Shown here: one piece after another, positions 1 through 6,637 of the stretch
Position numbering within the stretch: position 1 is the first letter of the stretch
Layout of the letters: the number at the start of each line of letters is the position of its first letter
Source: Oscillospiraceae bacterium
GTDB taxonomy: Bacteria > Bacillota > Clostridia > Oscillospirales > Ruminococcaceae
Reading direction: 5' to 3'
DNA: 14,174 bases
NCBI GenBank assembly: GCA_900768245.1
Contig: CAAGCE010000031.1
Location: forward strand, 1-14,174
Position numbers and translations under genes: made by a program
Notes under the pieces: model-generated
Told to the model about the DNA's origin: nothing
Seen by the model: only the letters and a program-made list of their open reading frames with translations
Databases searched by the model: none

Positions 1-11
1 GTTTTGCTGTG

Positions 12-52
12 TTTTATAAATTTGTATTGCTTACGCATACAAATTTATAAAA
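12..52. repeat. Perfect 16-bp inverted repeat (AT-rich hairpin)
   Basis: Positions 12-27 (TTTTATAAATTTGTAT) are exactly complementary to 37-52, with a 9-base loop at 28-36. As RNA this would be a strong hairpin on either strand, but no clean T run follows it on the plus strand (AGGGATAG follows), so it is not a standard terminator. It may belong to the 3' region of a gene that lies left of the window, or be a remnant of a small mobile element. No function can be assigned. Confidence 0.7.
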
Positions 53-81
53 GGGATAGTATTGTTTAATAATATAGAAAT

Positions 82-167
82 AGCGCAATGCAGATTATTG
101 GGTCATTTCAGATTGTAACTTTCGTTACATCTGTTGTACCAACTTTTTGTGCTGCATTGCGCTTTTT
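82..167 (+). ncRNA. Nested stem-loop element ending in a T run (structured RNA or complex terminator)
   Basis: A perfect 12-bp outer stem pairs AGCGCAATGCAG (82-93) with CTGCATTGCGCT (152-163). Inside it, 109-119 pairs with 124-133 (ten pairs, one bulged T, loop TTTC), leaving two single-stranded arms of about 15-18 bases. Five T follow directly (163-167) on the plus strand. Read as RNA this is either a large intrinsic terminator for a gene left of the window or a small structured RNA that ends at its own terminator. No known riboswitch or RNA family is recognised by eye. The type given here is a guess; the base pairing itself is directly visible. Confidence 0.4.
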
Positions 168-231
168 GATTTGTTAGTATTGTTTTTCTTCTTTTTATTT
201 TGCTTGATCTGTTAGAATGCGCAGGGGATTT

Positions 232-432
232 CGCCTCTGCGGAGGCGACCACGGGCTTTGCCCTTTGGATTCCCACAAGCCTTTGAAAAGGCTTGACCGA
301 AACTTTAATTGTTTATGCACGGTTACTTTTGCTTGGCTTATTGGGCTTTGTGCTATGCTGCGACCGCGGCGGAAACGTTTCTTACAGCTTACAGCAAACC
401 TTAAGCCGCCGCCCCCCAAAAAAAATAAAAAC
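232..432 (+). repeat. Dispersed non-coding repeat, copy A
   Basis: This segment matches the reverse complement of the right end of the window (copy B). Two blocks are identical: AGGCTTGACCGAAACTTT at 289-306, and a 21-base end block at 412-432 consisting of six C, eight A, T, five A, C. Between them, stretches such as GTTACTTTTG(C/T)TTGG(C/T)TTAT align with mainly C/T changes. Upstream of the first block lie serial hairpins: CGCCTC/GAGGCG (232-247), GGGC/GCCC (253-263) and CAAGCCTTT/AAAGGCTTG (about 273-292). Open frames across it share only fragments with copy B and have no convincing ribosome site, so I treat it as non-coding. The end block lies in the T-rich tail of the GH3 operon terminator. 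The left boundary is uncertain. Confidence 0.75.
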
Positions 433-474
433 TAAAAGTCTGCACAAACTGACCTTTTTTGAAACAAAAGTCAG
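418..474 (-). terminator. Terminator of the acetyltransferase-GH3 operon
   Basis: On the minus strand a hairpin CTGACTTTT / AAAGGTCAG (positions 474-449, nine pairs including one G-T, loop GTTTCAAA) is followed by a T-rich stretch that reaches into the T5AT8 end of repeat copy A. It lies about 70 bases after the GH3 stop codon. The T run is not immediate (TTTGTGCAGACTTTTAG comes first), so efficiency is uncertain. Confidence 0.5.
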
Positions 475-483
475 AGCCGCCAC

Positions 484-517
484 AATTCTTAATTTTTAAT
501 TCTTAATTCTTAATTAT
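484..517. repeat. Short AT-rich tandem repeat (TTCTTAA units)
   Basis: The heptamer TTCTTAA occurs three times, with a degenerate TTTTTAA unit between the first and second copies, in the gap between the GH3 stop codon and its terminator. This is a simple-sequence stretch with no visible function; it lies inside the 3' untranslated region of the operon. Confidence 0.6.
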
Positions 518-542
518 CAAAGTGCCGCAGCGGCGTTCGGCT

Positions 543-3341
543 TTATACTTCTGCCCAATCTTCGGGGGTGAGGGAATCCAATGCTTTTTTAAACTCAAAG
601 TTCATTTTCTTCAGCTTTACTCCGTTATGGCTTACATAAAGTCTTGTTATGGTATGCTTTGACAGAATTATTACTGTTTTTTTAATGGCTTTGTCTTTGC
701 CTTCCGTGCCGTTAAAGGTGAACATTGCGACAGGTATTCCTCCGACAAAAAGTGTACACGGTATTTGTGCAAGCTCGCCAAGCTCGGAGCTGCCTGTAAG
801 TGACACGGTATATTTGCCCGTATATTCAATGTCAAACGCATTCACAAAGTTTGCGCCCATATTGGATTCCTGTGTATCCATCGGTATCTCAAAGCTTTTT
901 CCGACAGGCACAAAATCAAGTCCGTCTGCGCTGCAGTCCATATCTTCCTTCGGGCGGTTGATTATTTCAACTGTATCGGCTGTACCCGTAAGACGCTTCA
1001 TCGCTGTACTGTGCATTACAAAATCACATATTGTTGCTGCGCTGCGCTGAAGCTCGCTGCGTTCAAGACGTCCGTCGGCAAGTGCTTCAAGGGTATTGTC
1101 GCCCGTTGAATTACTTGAACCGTCGGGGCATACCATATACAAATCGTTCTGCGCACGGATCATTGCCGCAAAGTTTGTTGTATCGGGTGCTTTTCCACGC
1201 TCGTTTATATGTGCGAACCAGTCGGTCATAACTATTCCCTTAAATTTCCACTCTTTGCGGAGTATGGTTGTACAGAGGTCGTAGTTTCCTGCTGTCCAGA
1301 TGCCGTTTACTGCGCCGTAGGTGGTCATTACGGAATCGGCGTGTCCAAGCTTTACTGCCATTTCAAAGCCTCGGAGATATATTTCACGGAGTGCTCTTTC
1401 GGAAGCGGCTGTATCAATAAAGTGACGGCGTTTTTCCTGATTGTTGCCGCAGAAATGCTTTATTGTGCCTGTTACGCCGTATTTATGAAGTCCGTTCAGC
1501 TCCGCTGCTGCCATAATTCCCGTAAGATATGGATCTTCCGAGAAATATTCAAAGTTTCTGCCGTTGAGCGGGTATCTGTGAATATTCATACCCGGACCAA
1601 GCAGACATTCTACCTTGTTCTGATTCATTTCAACGGCTGTATAGGAATAAAGCTCCTCTGCAAGCTCGGGATTGAATGTGCAGGCGATAAGTGTTCCGTT
1701 CGGCAGGCTGAATGCTTTTACTCCGCAGTCAAGACGCATTCCCGAAGGTCCGTCGTCGCAGCAGGCTGCGGGGATACCGAATTTTACAAGTGACGGTGAA
1801 ACTCCGCCGAAGGCTGATGCAGTACCCGGAGTTACCTTAGGGCTGCCCATACCCTCGCCTCTTATAATGCAGGAGAGGTCGTCATCGGAAAGCTGTGCAA
1901 TAAATTCGTCCATTGTATTGCTGCCGTTCAGAACGTCGGCAAGCTTTATGCCCTTGTCGCCTGTATATGCTATCTCAGCGGGGAGATTTGCCTTGCGGCG
2001 TTCGTCCATATCATATTCTGCCTTTGGTGCAGGCTCATATGAAACAACATATCTTCCGTCGCTGCAAAGCTCAGGCTTCATACGTTCAAAAGGAAGCTCG
2101 GGAGCGAGTGCTTCTTCAAGCTGTTCTGTGACAACGGTTTCTTCAATGTCAAAGGACGCAGCCTTAACAGCGTTTCTTACGTCTGTACCGACGTAAATAT
2201 TATATGTGCCGCTTTCAAGGACATAGCAGGACTTATGTCCCGATGCACCGATGTCGTCATAAGATGCAAGATAGGAATAATCAATATCAAAGCAGAGTAA
2301 CTGTTCTGCATTCGGTGCGAGAAGGTCGGTCTTTTTGAATGAAACAAGTGAGCGGAGCGGTTTTCCAAGCTTGCCCTGAGGTGCTTCAAAGTATACCTGA
2401 ACAACTTCCTTGCCGTCTGTGCTGCCTATATTTTTCACGGCGGCTTCAAGTCGTATCTTATCCTTTGAAATATCGGCATTTACGGTCTTTACGTCAAAGC
2501 TTGTATATGAAAGACCAAAACCAAACGGATAGAGCACCTTGTCCTTTGCAAAGGTTTCAAAATAGCGGTAGCCCACATAAATATCTTCACAATAGAAATT
2601 GCGTTCATCACCGCCGAAATTATCGTGGGCAGGGTAATCGGAAATGCTCCTTGCAATAGTATCGGTAAGCTTGCCCGATGGAGAAGCTGCGCCTGTCAGC
2701 ACATCTGCTATGCCGCTTCCGCCTGTCATACCGCCCTGCCATACATACATTACTGCGGCAGGGTCATATTTTTCAACAAAGCTCATATCAATAATGCCGC
2801 CCACATTTAAAAGCACAACGACACGTTTGAATGCTTTGCATACCTTTTCAAGCATCTGCTCTTCAATATCTGTAAGGAGAAATGAACCGCCTGTACAGCT
2901 TGAATCTCTGTCCTCGCCTGCGGTTCTGCCGATAACGATCACTGCGGCGTCTGATCCTGCGGCAGCTTCGGAAACAACGCTGTCGTCAAGGGGCATTTCT
3001 TCCTGTGACCAGTTTTCATTTCCCCAGCCTGTGCCTGCGTCGTATGGGTGGTTTTTTTCCCATTCATCATAAACCGCAACAAGCTTTTCATTTATACGGA
3101 CAGCACCGCTTTCACGAAGTCCGTCCATAATATTCGTTACCTTTGTAACGTTTACCATACCGCCTGAGCCCGTGCCGCTTTTATAATAGTGCTTCTGTAT
3201 TCTTCCGAAAACGGATATGCGGCAGTCCTTTTCAAATGGGAGAGCCTTATTGTCATTTTTTAAAAGAACACAGCCCTCTGCAACGGTTTTTCTTGCTGTA
3301 TCAAGATAAACATTCCAGTCAAGAGTTATTTTTCTGCTCAT
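543..3341 (-). CDS. GH3 beta-glucosidase with swapped domain order
   Basis: This 932-residue glycoside hydrolase family 3 enzyme should release terminal beta-linked sugars, most likely glucose, from short oligosaccharides. No signal peptide is seen, so it should act in the cytoplasm on imported cellodextrin-like sugars. The usual GH3 order is reversed. The alpha/beta sandwich domain comes first (about residues 10-280; AGEDRDS at 141-147 holds Glu143, a candidate acid/base), then a fibronectin-III-like domain (about 285-405). The TIM-barrel catalytic domain follows (about 470-790), with the substrate-binding segments GPGMNIHRYPLNGRNFEYF (582-600) and KHF (628-630) and the nucleophile Asp707 in VMTDW. 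Residues of about 800-932 are an extra beta-rich tail. The same arrangement is known in Ruminococcus albus and Butyrivibrio beta-glucosidases, so it is not a rearrangement artefact. The gene lies 11 bases after the acetyltransferase gene and is surely cotranscribed; AAGGAGG precedes its ATG. Exact substrate specificity cannot be read from the sequence. Confidence 0.93.
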   Translation of the reverse strand: MSRKITLDWNVYLDTARKTVAEGCVLLKNDNKALPFEKDCRISVFGRIQKHYYKSGTGSGGMVNVTKVTNIMDGLRESGAVRINEKLVAVYDEWEKNHPYDAGTGWGNENWSQEEMPLDDSVVSEAAAGSDAAVIVIGRTAGEDRDSSCTGGSFLLTDIEEQMLEKVCKAFKRVVVLLNVGGIIDMSFVEKYDPAAVMYVWQGGMTGGSGIADVLTGAASPSGKLTDTIARSISDYPAHDNFGGDERNFYCEDIYVGYRYFETFAKDKVLYPFGFGLSYTSFDVKTVNADISKDKIRLEAAVKNIGSTDGKEVVQVYFEAPQGKLGKPLRSLVSFKKTDLLAPNAEQLLCFDIDYSYLASYDDIGASGHKSCYVLESGTYNIYVGTDVRNAVKAASFDIEETVVTEQLEEALAPELPFERMKPELCSDGRYVVSYEPAPKAEYDMDERRKANLPAEIAYTGDKGIKLADVLNGSNTMDEFIAQLSDDDLSCIIRGEGMGSPKVTPGTASAFGGVSPSLVKFGIPAACCDDGPSGMRLDCGVKAFSLPNGTLIACTFNPELAEELYSYTAVEMNQNKVECLLGPGMNIHRYPLNGRNFEYFSEDPYLTGIMAAAELNGLHKYGVTGTIKHFCGNNQEKRRHFIDTAASERALREIYLRGFEMAVKLGHADSVMTTYGAVNGIWTAGNYDLCTTILRKEWKFKGIVMTDWFAHINERGKAPDTTNFAAMIRAQNDLYMVCPDGSSNSTGDNTLEALADGRLERSELQRSAATICDFVMHSTAMKRLTGTADTVEIINRPKEDMDCSADGLDFVPVGKSFEIPMDTQESNMGANFVNAFDIEYTGKYTVSLTGSSELGELAQIPCTLFVGGIPVAMFTFNGTEGKDKAIKKTVIILSKHTITRLYVSHNGVKLKKMNFEFKKALDSLTPEDWAEV

Positions 3342-3352
3342 TGTAAGCCTCC

Positions 3353-3964
3353 TTATCTATAATCTTCAACATCAAATTCTCTGTTTTTAAAATAGTATTT
3401 TCTGTCCTCTTCCGTGATAAAGCGTATGACTCTGCAAGGATTTCCCACTGCGACCGCATTATCGGGAATATCCTTTGTAACAACGCTGCCTGCGCCTATA
3501 ACGACATTGTTTCCGATATGAACATCAGGAACGACAGTAACGCTTCCGCCTATCCATACGTTGTCGCCGATAGTTACCGGTATGCCGTATTCATAGCCCG
3601 AATTGCGTGAATCGGGGTGGAGAGGGTGACCTGCGGTGTAAATCGAAACATTGGGAGCGATCATAACATTTTTGCCGATCTTTACTTTTCCCACATCAAG
3701 AATTGTAAGGTTATAATTCGCATAGAAATTTTCGCCGACTTCGATATTGTAGCCGTAATCATATCGGAAAGGCGGCATAATGCCAATGACCTCGCCTGTT
3801 TTTCCGAATAATTTTTTGAACATACCGCTCAGCTCCGAATAGCGTTCGGGCGGCAGGGTATTTATTTCATAAACAGCTTTCTGTGCATTGAAGCGTTCTT
3901 TGTCCAGCACATCATCAAAGCCCCTGTAAGGCAGACCCGATAGCATTCTTTCTTTCATATTCAC
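3353..3964 (-). CDS. Maltose/galactoside-type O-acetyltransferase (hexapeptide repeat family)
   Basis: This left-handed beta-helix acetyltransferase uses acetyl-CoA to acetylate a sugar hydroxyl, as in the Maa/LacA family. The N-terminal helical segment (MKERMLSGLPY...ERFNA) is the typical maltose-acetyltransferase cap. Hexapeptide repeats run from the middle onward (KIGKNVMIAPNVSIY, TIGDNVWIGGSVTV, HIGNNVVIGAGSVV), and the catalytic His is in YTAGHPLHP (residue 113 with the start used here). I chose GTG at 3964 because GAGG lies 9 bases before it and the family begins at about this point. An ATG at 3988 would add eight residues, but it has no ribosome site and would leave a leader of only a few bases after the predicted promoter. 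The gene heads an operon with the GH3 glucosidase, which suggests acetylation of non-metabolised or excess sugars from oligosaccharide breakdown. That role is inferred. Confidence 0.85.
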   Translation of the reverse strand: MNMKERMLSGLPYRGFDDVLDKERFNAQKAVYEINTLPPERYSELSGMFKKLFGKTGEVIGIMPPFRYDYGYNIEVGENFYANYNLTILDVGKVKIGKNVMIAPNVSIYTAGHPLHPDSRNSGYEYGIPVTIGDNVWIGGSVTVVPDVHIGNNVVIGAGSVVTKDIPDNAVAVGNPCRVIRFITEEDRKYYFKNREFDVEDYR

Positions 3965-4000
3965 AGTTATATACCTCATTGATGACATTGGGTTAAGTAT

Positions 4001-4029
4001 ATTTTATCGGACGGTTGTGAAGAAATCAA
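4001..4029 (-). promoter_or_regulatory. Promoter of the acetyltransferase-GH3 operon
   Basis: On the minus strand, TTGATT (4029-4024) and TAAAAT (4006-4001) are separated by exactly 17 bases. Transcription would start near 3994, which leaves about 30 bases before the GTG start at 3964 and supports that start over the ATG at 3988. Confidence 0.6.
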
Positions 4030-4053
4030 TTATTTTTTTTAACTTAAATATAG

Positions 4054-4067
4054 CATAAACGTTTTAG
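4054..4067 (-). promoter_or_regulatory. Candidate LacI/CcpA-family operator
   Basis: CTAAAACGTTTATG is a near-palindrome centred on CG, resembling operators of LacI-family regulators (CcpA cre, MalR-type). It lies about 25 bases upstream of the -35 box of the sugar operon. A site there would fit activation or loop-type repression in response to sugar supply. No LacI-type regulator is encoded in the window, so this rests on motif likeness and position only. Confidence 0.35.
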
Positions 4068-4106
4068 AAAAAAAGTATCTGAACGAAATGCTCAAACATT
4101 CCGTCC
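4068..4106 (-). terminator. Terminator of hflX
   Basis: On the minus strand GGACGGAATG and CATTTCGTTC pair over ten positions (two G-T) around the loop TTTGAG, and AGATAC plus seven T follow. The hairpin starts about 30 bases after the hflX stop codon and would end its transcript before the promoter of the sugar operon. Confidence 0.7.
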
Positions 4107-4138
4107 GAATACCTTGGTAAGCCTTAATACTTTACAGA

Positions 4139-5386
4139 TCACTGCCTGTAATTTTCTACCATATGATATATTTTCATATCAACGAGGGCGTCAATAAGAG
4201 TTCCCTCGGCAGTATATTCCTCTGAAAACACTTTTCCATCTATACGGATAGTATTAAGAAACGATGTTTTATCATATGGTATAATAAATTTGCCTCTTTT
4301 TGCAGTTTCGGGGAGATTTCTTGCAATGCAGTCAAGCAGATCATCAAGACCCTGCTTGTTTTTGGCTGAGATAAGGACCGTTGAATCATCACAGTTGATA
4401 TTTGCACTCTCAGGGAGCTTGTCAGCCTTGTTGAGGACATTTATCTGCGGGATACCCTCACAGCCAAGCTCTTTCAGAAGTTCAGCTGTGACCTGTGACT
4501 GTTCGTATCCGTCATCGGCACTTATATCAATAAGATTGATGATAATATCCGCATTTGCAGCTTCTTCAAGAGTGCTTTTGAAAGCTTCAACGAGATTATG
4601 CGGAAGTCTGCGGACAAGTCCTACCGTGTCGATAAGGAGAACGCTTCTTCCGTCCGGAAGTGAAAGAGCACGGGAGGTAGTGTCAAGCGTGGCAAAAAGC
4701 TTATCCTCAGCCAGAACTCCCGCATCTGTGAGAGCGTTCATAAGAGTTGATTTTCCGACATTTGTATATCCTACGATAGCACCAACGATAACATTGTCCT
4801 TTTTGCGGCGTGAGCGGTGAAGCTCACGACGGCGTTCAAGATCCTTTAATTCGGCATCAAGGGCTTCAATGCGTCTGTGGATATGACGCTTGTCTGTTTC
4901 AAGCTTTGATTCACCCGGGCCTCTTGTACCGATACCGCCGCCCAGACGTGACATTTCAATACCCTTGCCAGCAAGGTGAGCAAGACGGTATTTCTGCTGA
5001 GCAAGTTCGACCTGTATACGTCCCTCTTTTGTAAGAGCACGCTGTGCAAAAATATCAAGAATAAGAGTTGTTCTGTCAATGACACGAATATCAAGTATAC
5101 GTTCAATATTTTTAGTCTGATTTGCAGTAAGCTCGTGGTCAAAAATAACAAGGTCAATATCCAGAGCCTTTGCTTCCTCCGCAAGCTCTTCAAGACGGCC
5201 CGAACCGATGCAGGTAGCCGTATCATATGACGGACGCTTCTGTGTCACGCATCCGACTATCTCAACACCGTCCGTTTTAGCAAGCTCTTTAAGCTCCTCC
5301 ATAGAACGCTCCGCATCAAATTCACCTGTATCTGCACTGACGAGAATAACTCTCGGCTGTTTGATTTTGTTTTCTGTAAGTTCCAT
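4139..5386 (-). CDS. hflX: Ribosome-associated GTPase HflX
   Basis: HflX is a cytoplasmic GTPase that binds the 50S subunit and splits stalled or idle 70S ribosomes; relatives give resistance to heat stress and to macrolide or lincosamide antibiotics. At 415 residues the length is usual. The N-terminal HflX domain (about 10-110) and the glycine-rich linker (SRLGGGIGTRGPGESKLETDKR region, 146-167) are followed by a coiled segment (about 168-197). The G domain then shows G1 GYTNVGKST (206-214), G2 around TLDTT (233-237), G3 DTVGL (253-257), G4 NKAD (319-322) and a G5-like SAK. The ATG at 5386 has AAAGGAG five bases upstream. The gene is monocistronic with its own promoter and terminator. It is preceded by a translated leader and an internal terminator, which suggests induction by ribosome stalling. 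Confidence 0.96.
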   Translation of the reverse strand: MELTENKIKQPRVILVSADTGEFDAERSMEELKELAKTDGVEIVGCVTQKRPSYDTATCIGSGRLEELAEEAKALDIDLVIFDHELTANQTKNIERILDIRVIDRTTLILDIFAQRALTKEGRIQVELAQQKYRLAHLAGKGIEMSRLGGGIGTRGPGESKLETDKRHIHRRIEALDAELKDLERRRELHRSRRKKDNVIVGAIVGYTNVGKSTLMNALTDAGVLAEDKLFATLDTTSRALSLPDGRSVLLIDTVGLVRRLPHNLVEAFKSTLEEAANADIIINLIDISADDGYEQSQVTAELLKELGCEGIPQINVLNKADKLPESANINCDDSTVLISAKNKQGLDDLLDCIARNLPETAKRGKFIIPYDKTSFLNTIRIDGKVFSEEYTAEGTLIDALVDMKIYHMVENYRQ

Positions 5387-5465
5387 ATATACTCCTTTCT
5401 GTATATTTACATTTTAAATATACATTGGGTAAAAGATTTTGCCGCCTGTCAGTCCGTCAAGGCAT

Positions 5466-5490
5466 AAAAAAAGCTCCCTCAAAGGAAGCT
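5466..5490 (-). terminator. Leader terminator (attenuator) upstream of hflX
   Basis: On the minus strand AGCTTCC (5490-5484) pairs with GGGAGCT (5478-5472) over seven positions, one of them T-G, around the loop TTTGA; the T run spans 5472-5466. It lies between the hflX promoter and the hflX start, about 80 bases before the ATG, so it must be read through for hflX expression. GGGAAG inside the upstream ORF (5554-5549) can pair with CTTCCT (5488-5483) of its left arm and is a candidate antiterminator. Confidence 0.75.
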
Positions 5491-5506
5491 GAATGCACCG
5501 AAACAA

Positions 5507-5533
5507 ATGACTGAATAAAATTTACTCAGCCAT
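5507..5533 (-). promoter_or_regulatory. Hairpin over the stop codon of the hflX leader ORF
   Basis: ATGGCTGAGTAA (5533-5522) pairs with TTATTCAGTCAT (5518-5507) over all twelve positions (two G-T), with a 3-base loop. The TAA stop codon of the leader ORF lies inside the left arm, so a ribosome that finishes the ORF would melt this stem while one stalled earlier would not. This is the geometry expected of a translation-coupled attenuator; the switching itself is inferred. Confidence 0.55.
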
Positions 5534-5596
5534 ATTATGACAGACGGACTTCCCGATAATGTGATATACTTCTGTAACTGACTTTAAAAAACGCAT
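5522..5596 (-). CDS. hflX leader peptide (upstream ORF, 24 residues)
   Basis: An ATG at 5596 with GGAGG ten bases upstream opens a 24-codon frame ending in TAA. The peptide begins MRFLKSVTEVYH and ends IIGKSVCHNMAE. It lies wholly within the leader between the promoter (5632-5660) and the attenuator terminator. There is no run of a single amino acid, so an amino-acid-starvation sensor is unlikely. Ribosome-targeting drugs that stall translation on the ORF are a better fit, by analogy with erm, msr and hflXr leaders of other Firmicutes. The peptide probably has no function of its own beyond being translated. It does not resemble a known family. Confidence 0.65.
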   Translation of the reverse strand: MRFLKSVTEVYHIIGKSVCHNMAE

Positions 5597-5631
5597 TTTG
5601 TGTCCGCCTCCGATCATAAAAAACTGCTATA

Positions 5632-5660
5632 ACTATACAGCAAATAAAAAGGTTTGTCAA
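5632..5660 (-). promoter_or_regulatory. hflX promoter
   Basis: On the minus strand a perfect TTGACA (5660-5655) and TATAGT (5637-5632) are separated by 17 bases. Transcription should start near 5625, giving a leader of about 240 bases before the hflX ATG. Confidence 0.8.
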
Positions 5661-5680
5661 GTGGTTTTGATATTTTTTTG

Positions 5681-5710
5681 AAAAATCGGGCAGACCTGAG
5701 CCTGCCCGAT
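5681..5710 (-). terminator. Terminator of the Rpn-family gene
   Basis: ATCGGGCAG and CTGCCCGAT form a perfect 9-bp stem (5710-5702 with 5693-5685) around an 8-base loop, followed by a T run on the minus strand. It starts 8 bases after the stop codon. It separates this gene from the strong hflX promoter about 20 bases further on. Confidence 0.88.
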
Positions 5711-5717
5711 AAAAAGG

Positions 5718-6539
5718 TTACTTATTATAGAAAATTATCTGATTTATCTGCTCGTCAGTCATACCGAGAGCCTTCATATTGGCGATGAGTTTAGCACGTT
5801 CTTCGTTTTTGCCTTCATTTTTGCCGATAGATATACCCTCAGCCTTTGCATTTTTCAAAGCGGAAGCTTCATCGTGGAGTGCTTTTTCACGCAGACGGGC
5901 TACTTCACGTATTTTTGTGTCCTCGCTCATATCATAAATGACTTTTACAGCTTTTTTCATAATAGGAATATCGGTCTGATTTATCATTTCAAAATCCTCC
6001 TCACTGTCTGCATTTATAAATTGCAGCCACAGTTCCTTTTTGTTTTTAGGATCAGGCTTTTTGCCTATTTTCTTCAACTCAAAGAAGTGTATGCTGAATT
6101 TATCGGAAAATACTTCATTTGTACCTTTTATCATTGCCGCAACTTCGGTATGATAATCAGCACCTTCAAACATATTGAAATTTATAATATTTATAGTTAT
6201 AGTTTGTTTAAGCTCGCTGTAATCCTCACCGCTTTTAAGTTCGGAAGAATAAAGCTTTGCCCAATAAAAAAGTGTCCTGTCACGATAATCAGGTTCGTTC
6301 TTTACCTGTATCTCAACATTTACGAGCCTGCCGTCAAATTTCATACTCAGGTCAAGACGGCTGAATTTACCGCTGAGTGTTTCAGGCGGAAGTTCAGGGT
6401 TCGTTATTTCAATTTCAGATATGCTTTCAATAGGTATATCCAAAATGCTTGAAATAAAAGAAGTGAGCATATCCTTGTTTTCGGTAAAGATCTTTTTGAA
6501 AATAATATCAAGCTTTGCTGAAACAACATCTCTTGCCAT
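5718..6539 (-). CDS. Rpn-family PD-(D/E)XK nuclease / putative transposase-like protein
   Basis: This 273-residue protein belongs to the PDDEXK_2 / Rpn (recombination-promoting nuclease) family, whose E. coli members cut DNA and stimulate RecA-independent recombination. The N terminus shows the family signature (KLDIIFKKIF, residues 9-18). Asp63 in RLDL, Glu76 and Gln78 in VEIQVK, and Lys80 are placed like the catalytic core of the family. The C-terminal third is a charged helix with repeated GKNEG / NEERAK, then a short MTDEQINQII segment typical of clostridial members. The gene stands alone, with its own promoter, AAGGAGG eight bases before the ATG, and a terminator, so it is an intact single unit and not part of an insertion sequence: no terminal repeats are seen next to it. 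Its cellular role in Clostridia is not settled; such genes are often multi-copy. Confidence 0.85.
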   Translation of the reverse strand: MARDVVSAKLDIIFKKIFTENKDMLTSFISSILDIPIESISEIEITNPELPPETLSGKFSRLDLSMKFDGRLVNVEIQVKNEPDYRDRTLFYWAKLYSSELKSGEDYSELKQTITINIINFNMFEGADYHTEVAAMIKGTNEVFSDKFSIHFFELKKIGKKPDPKNKKELWLQFINADSEEDFEMINQTDIPIMKKAVKVIYDMSEDTKIREVARLREKALHDEASALKNAKAEGISIGKNEGKNEERAKLIANMKALGMTDEQINQIIFYNK

Positions 6540-6564
6540 TGCTGCCGCCTCCTTATCTGATTAT

Positions 6565-6593
6565 ATTATACCATTAATGAAATGTTAATGCAA
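6565..6593 (-). promoter_or_regulatory. Promoter of the Rpn-family gene
   Basis: TTGCAT (6593-6588) and a perfect TATAAT (6570-6565) lie 17 bases apart on the minus strand, about 25 bases before the start codon. Confidence 0.7.
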
Positions 6594-6594
6594 G

Positions 6595-6627
6595 TAAAAA
6601 ATCGGATAAGCCGCAGACCTATCCGAT
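6595..6627 (-). terminator. Terminator of the XRE/zinc-ribbon regulator gene
   Basis: ATCGGATA pairs with TATCCGAT (6627-6620 with 6608-6601) around an 11-base loop, followed by a T run on the minus strand. It directly precedes the promoter of the Rpn-family gene. Confidence 0.85.
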
Positions 6628-6637
6628 AATGATATAA

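Noticed and set aside
217..499. Overlapping plus-strand ORFs of 68-72 codons in the left repeat
   Set aside because: They lie inside the dispersed repeat and lack a convincing ribosome site. The likeness to the minus-strand frame at the right edge (LLLL-GL-GF, PPKKIKT) is explained by DNA-level repetition, with hairpins conserved rather than frame.
649..3072. Several plus-strand ORFs up to 194 codons opposite the GH3 gene
   Set aside because: They are antisense shadows of a clearly coding frame with family motifs on the minus strand.
5718..6539. Insertion sequence around the Rpn-family gene
   Set aside because: Its own promoter and terminator are normal, and no terminal inverted repeats or target duplications flank it.
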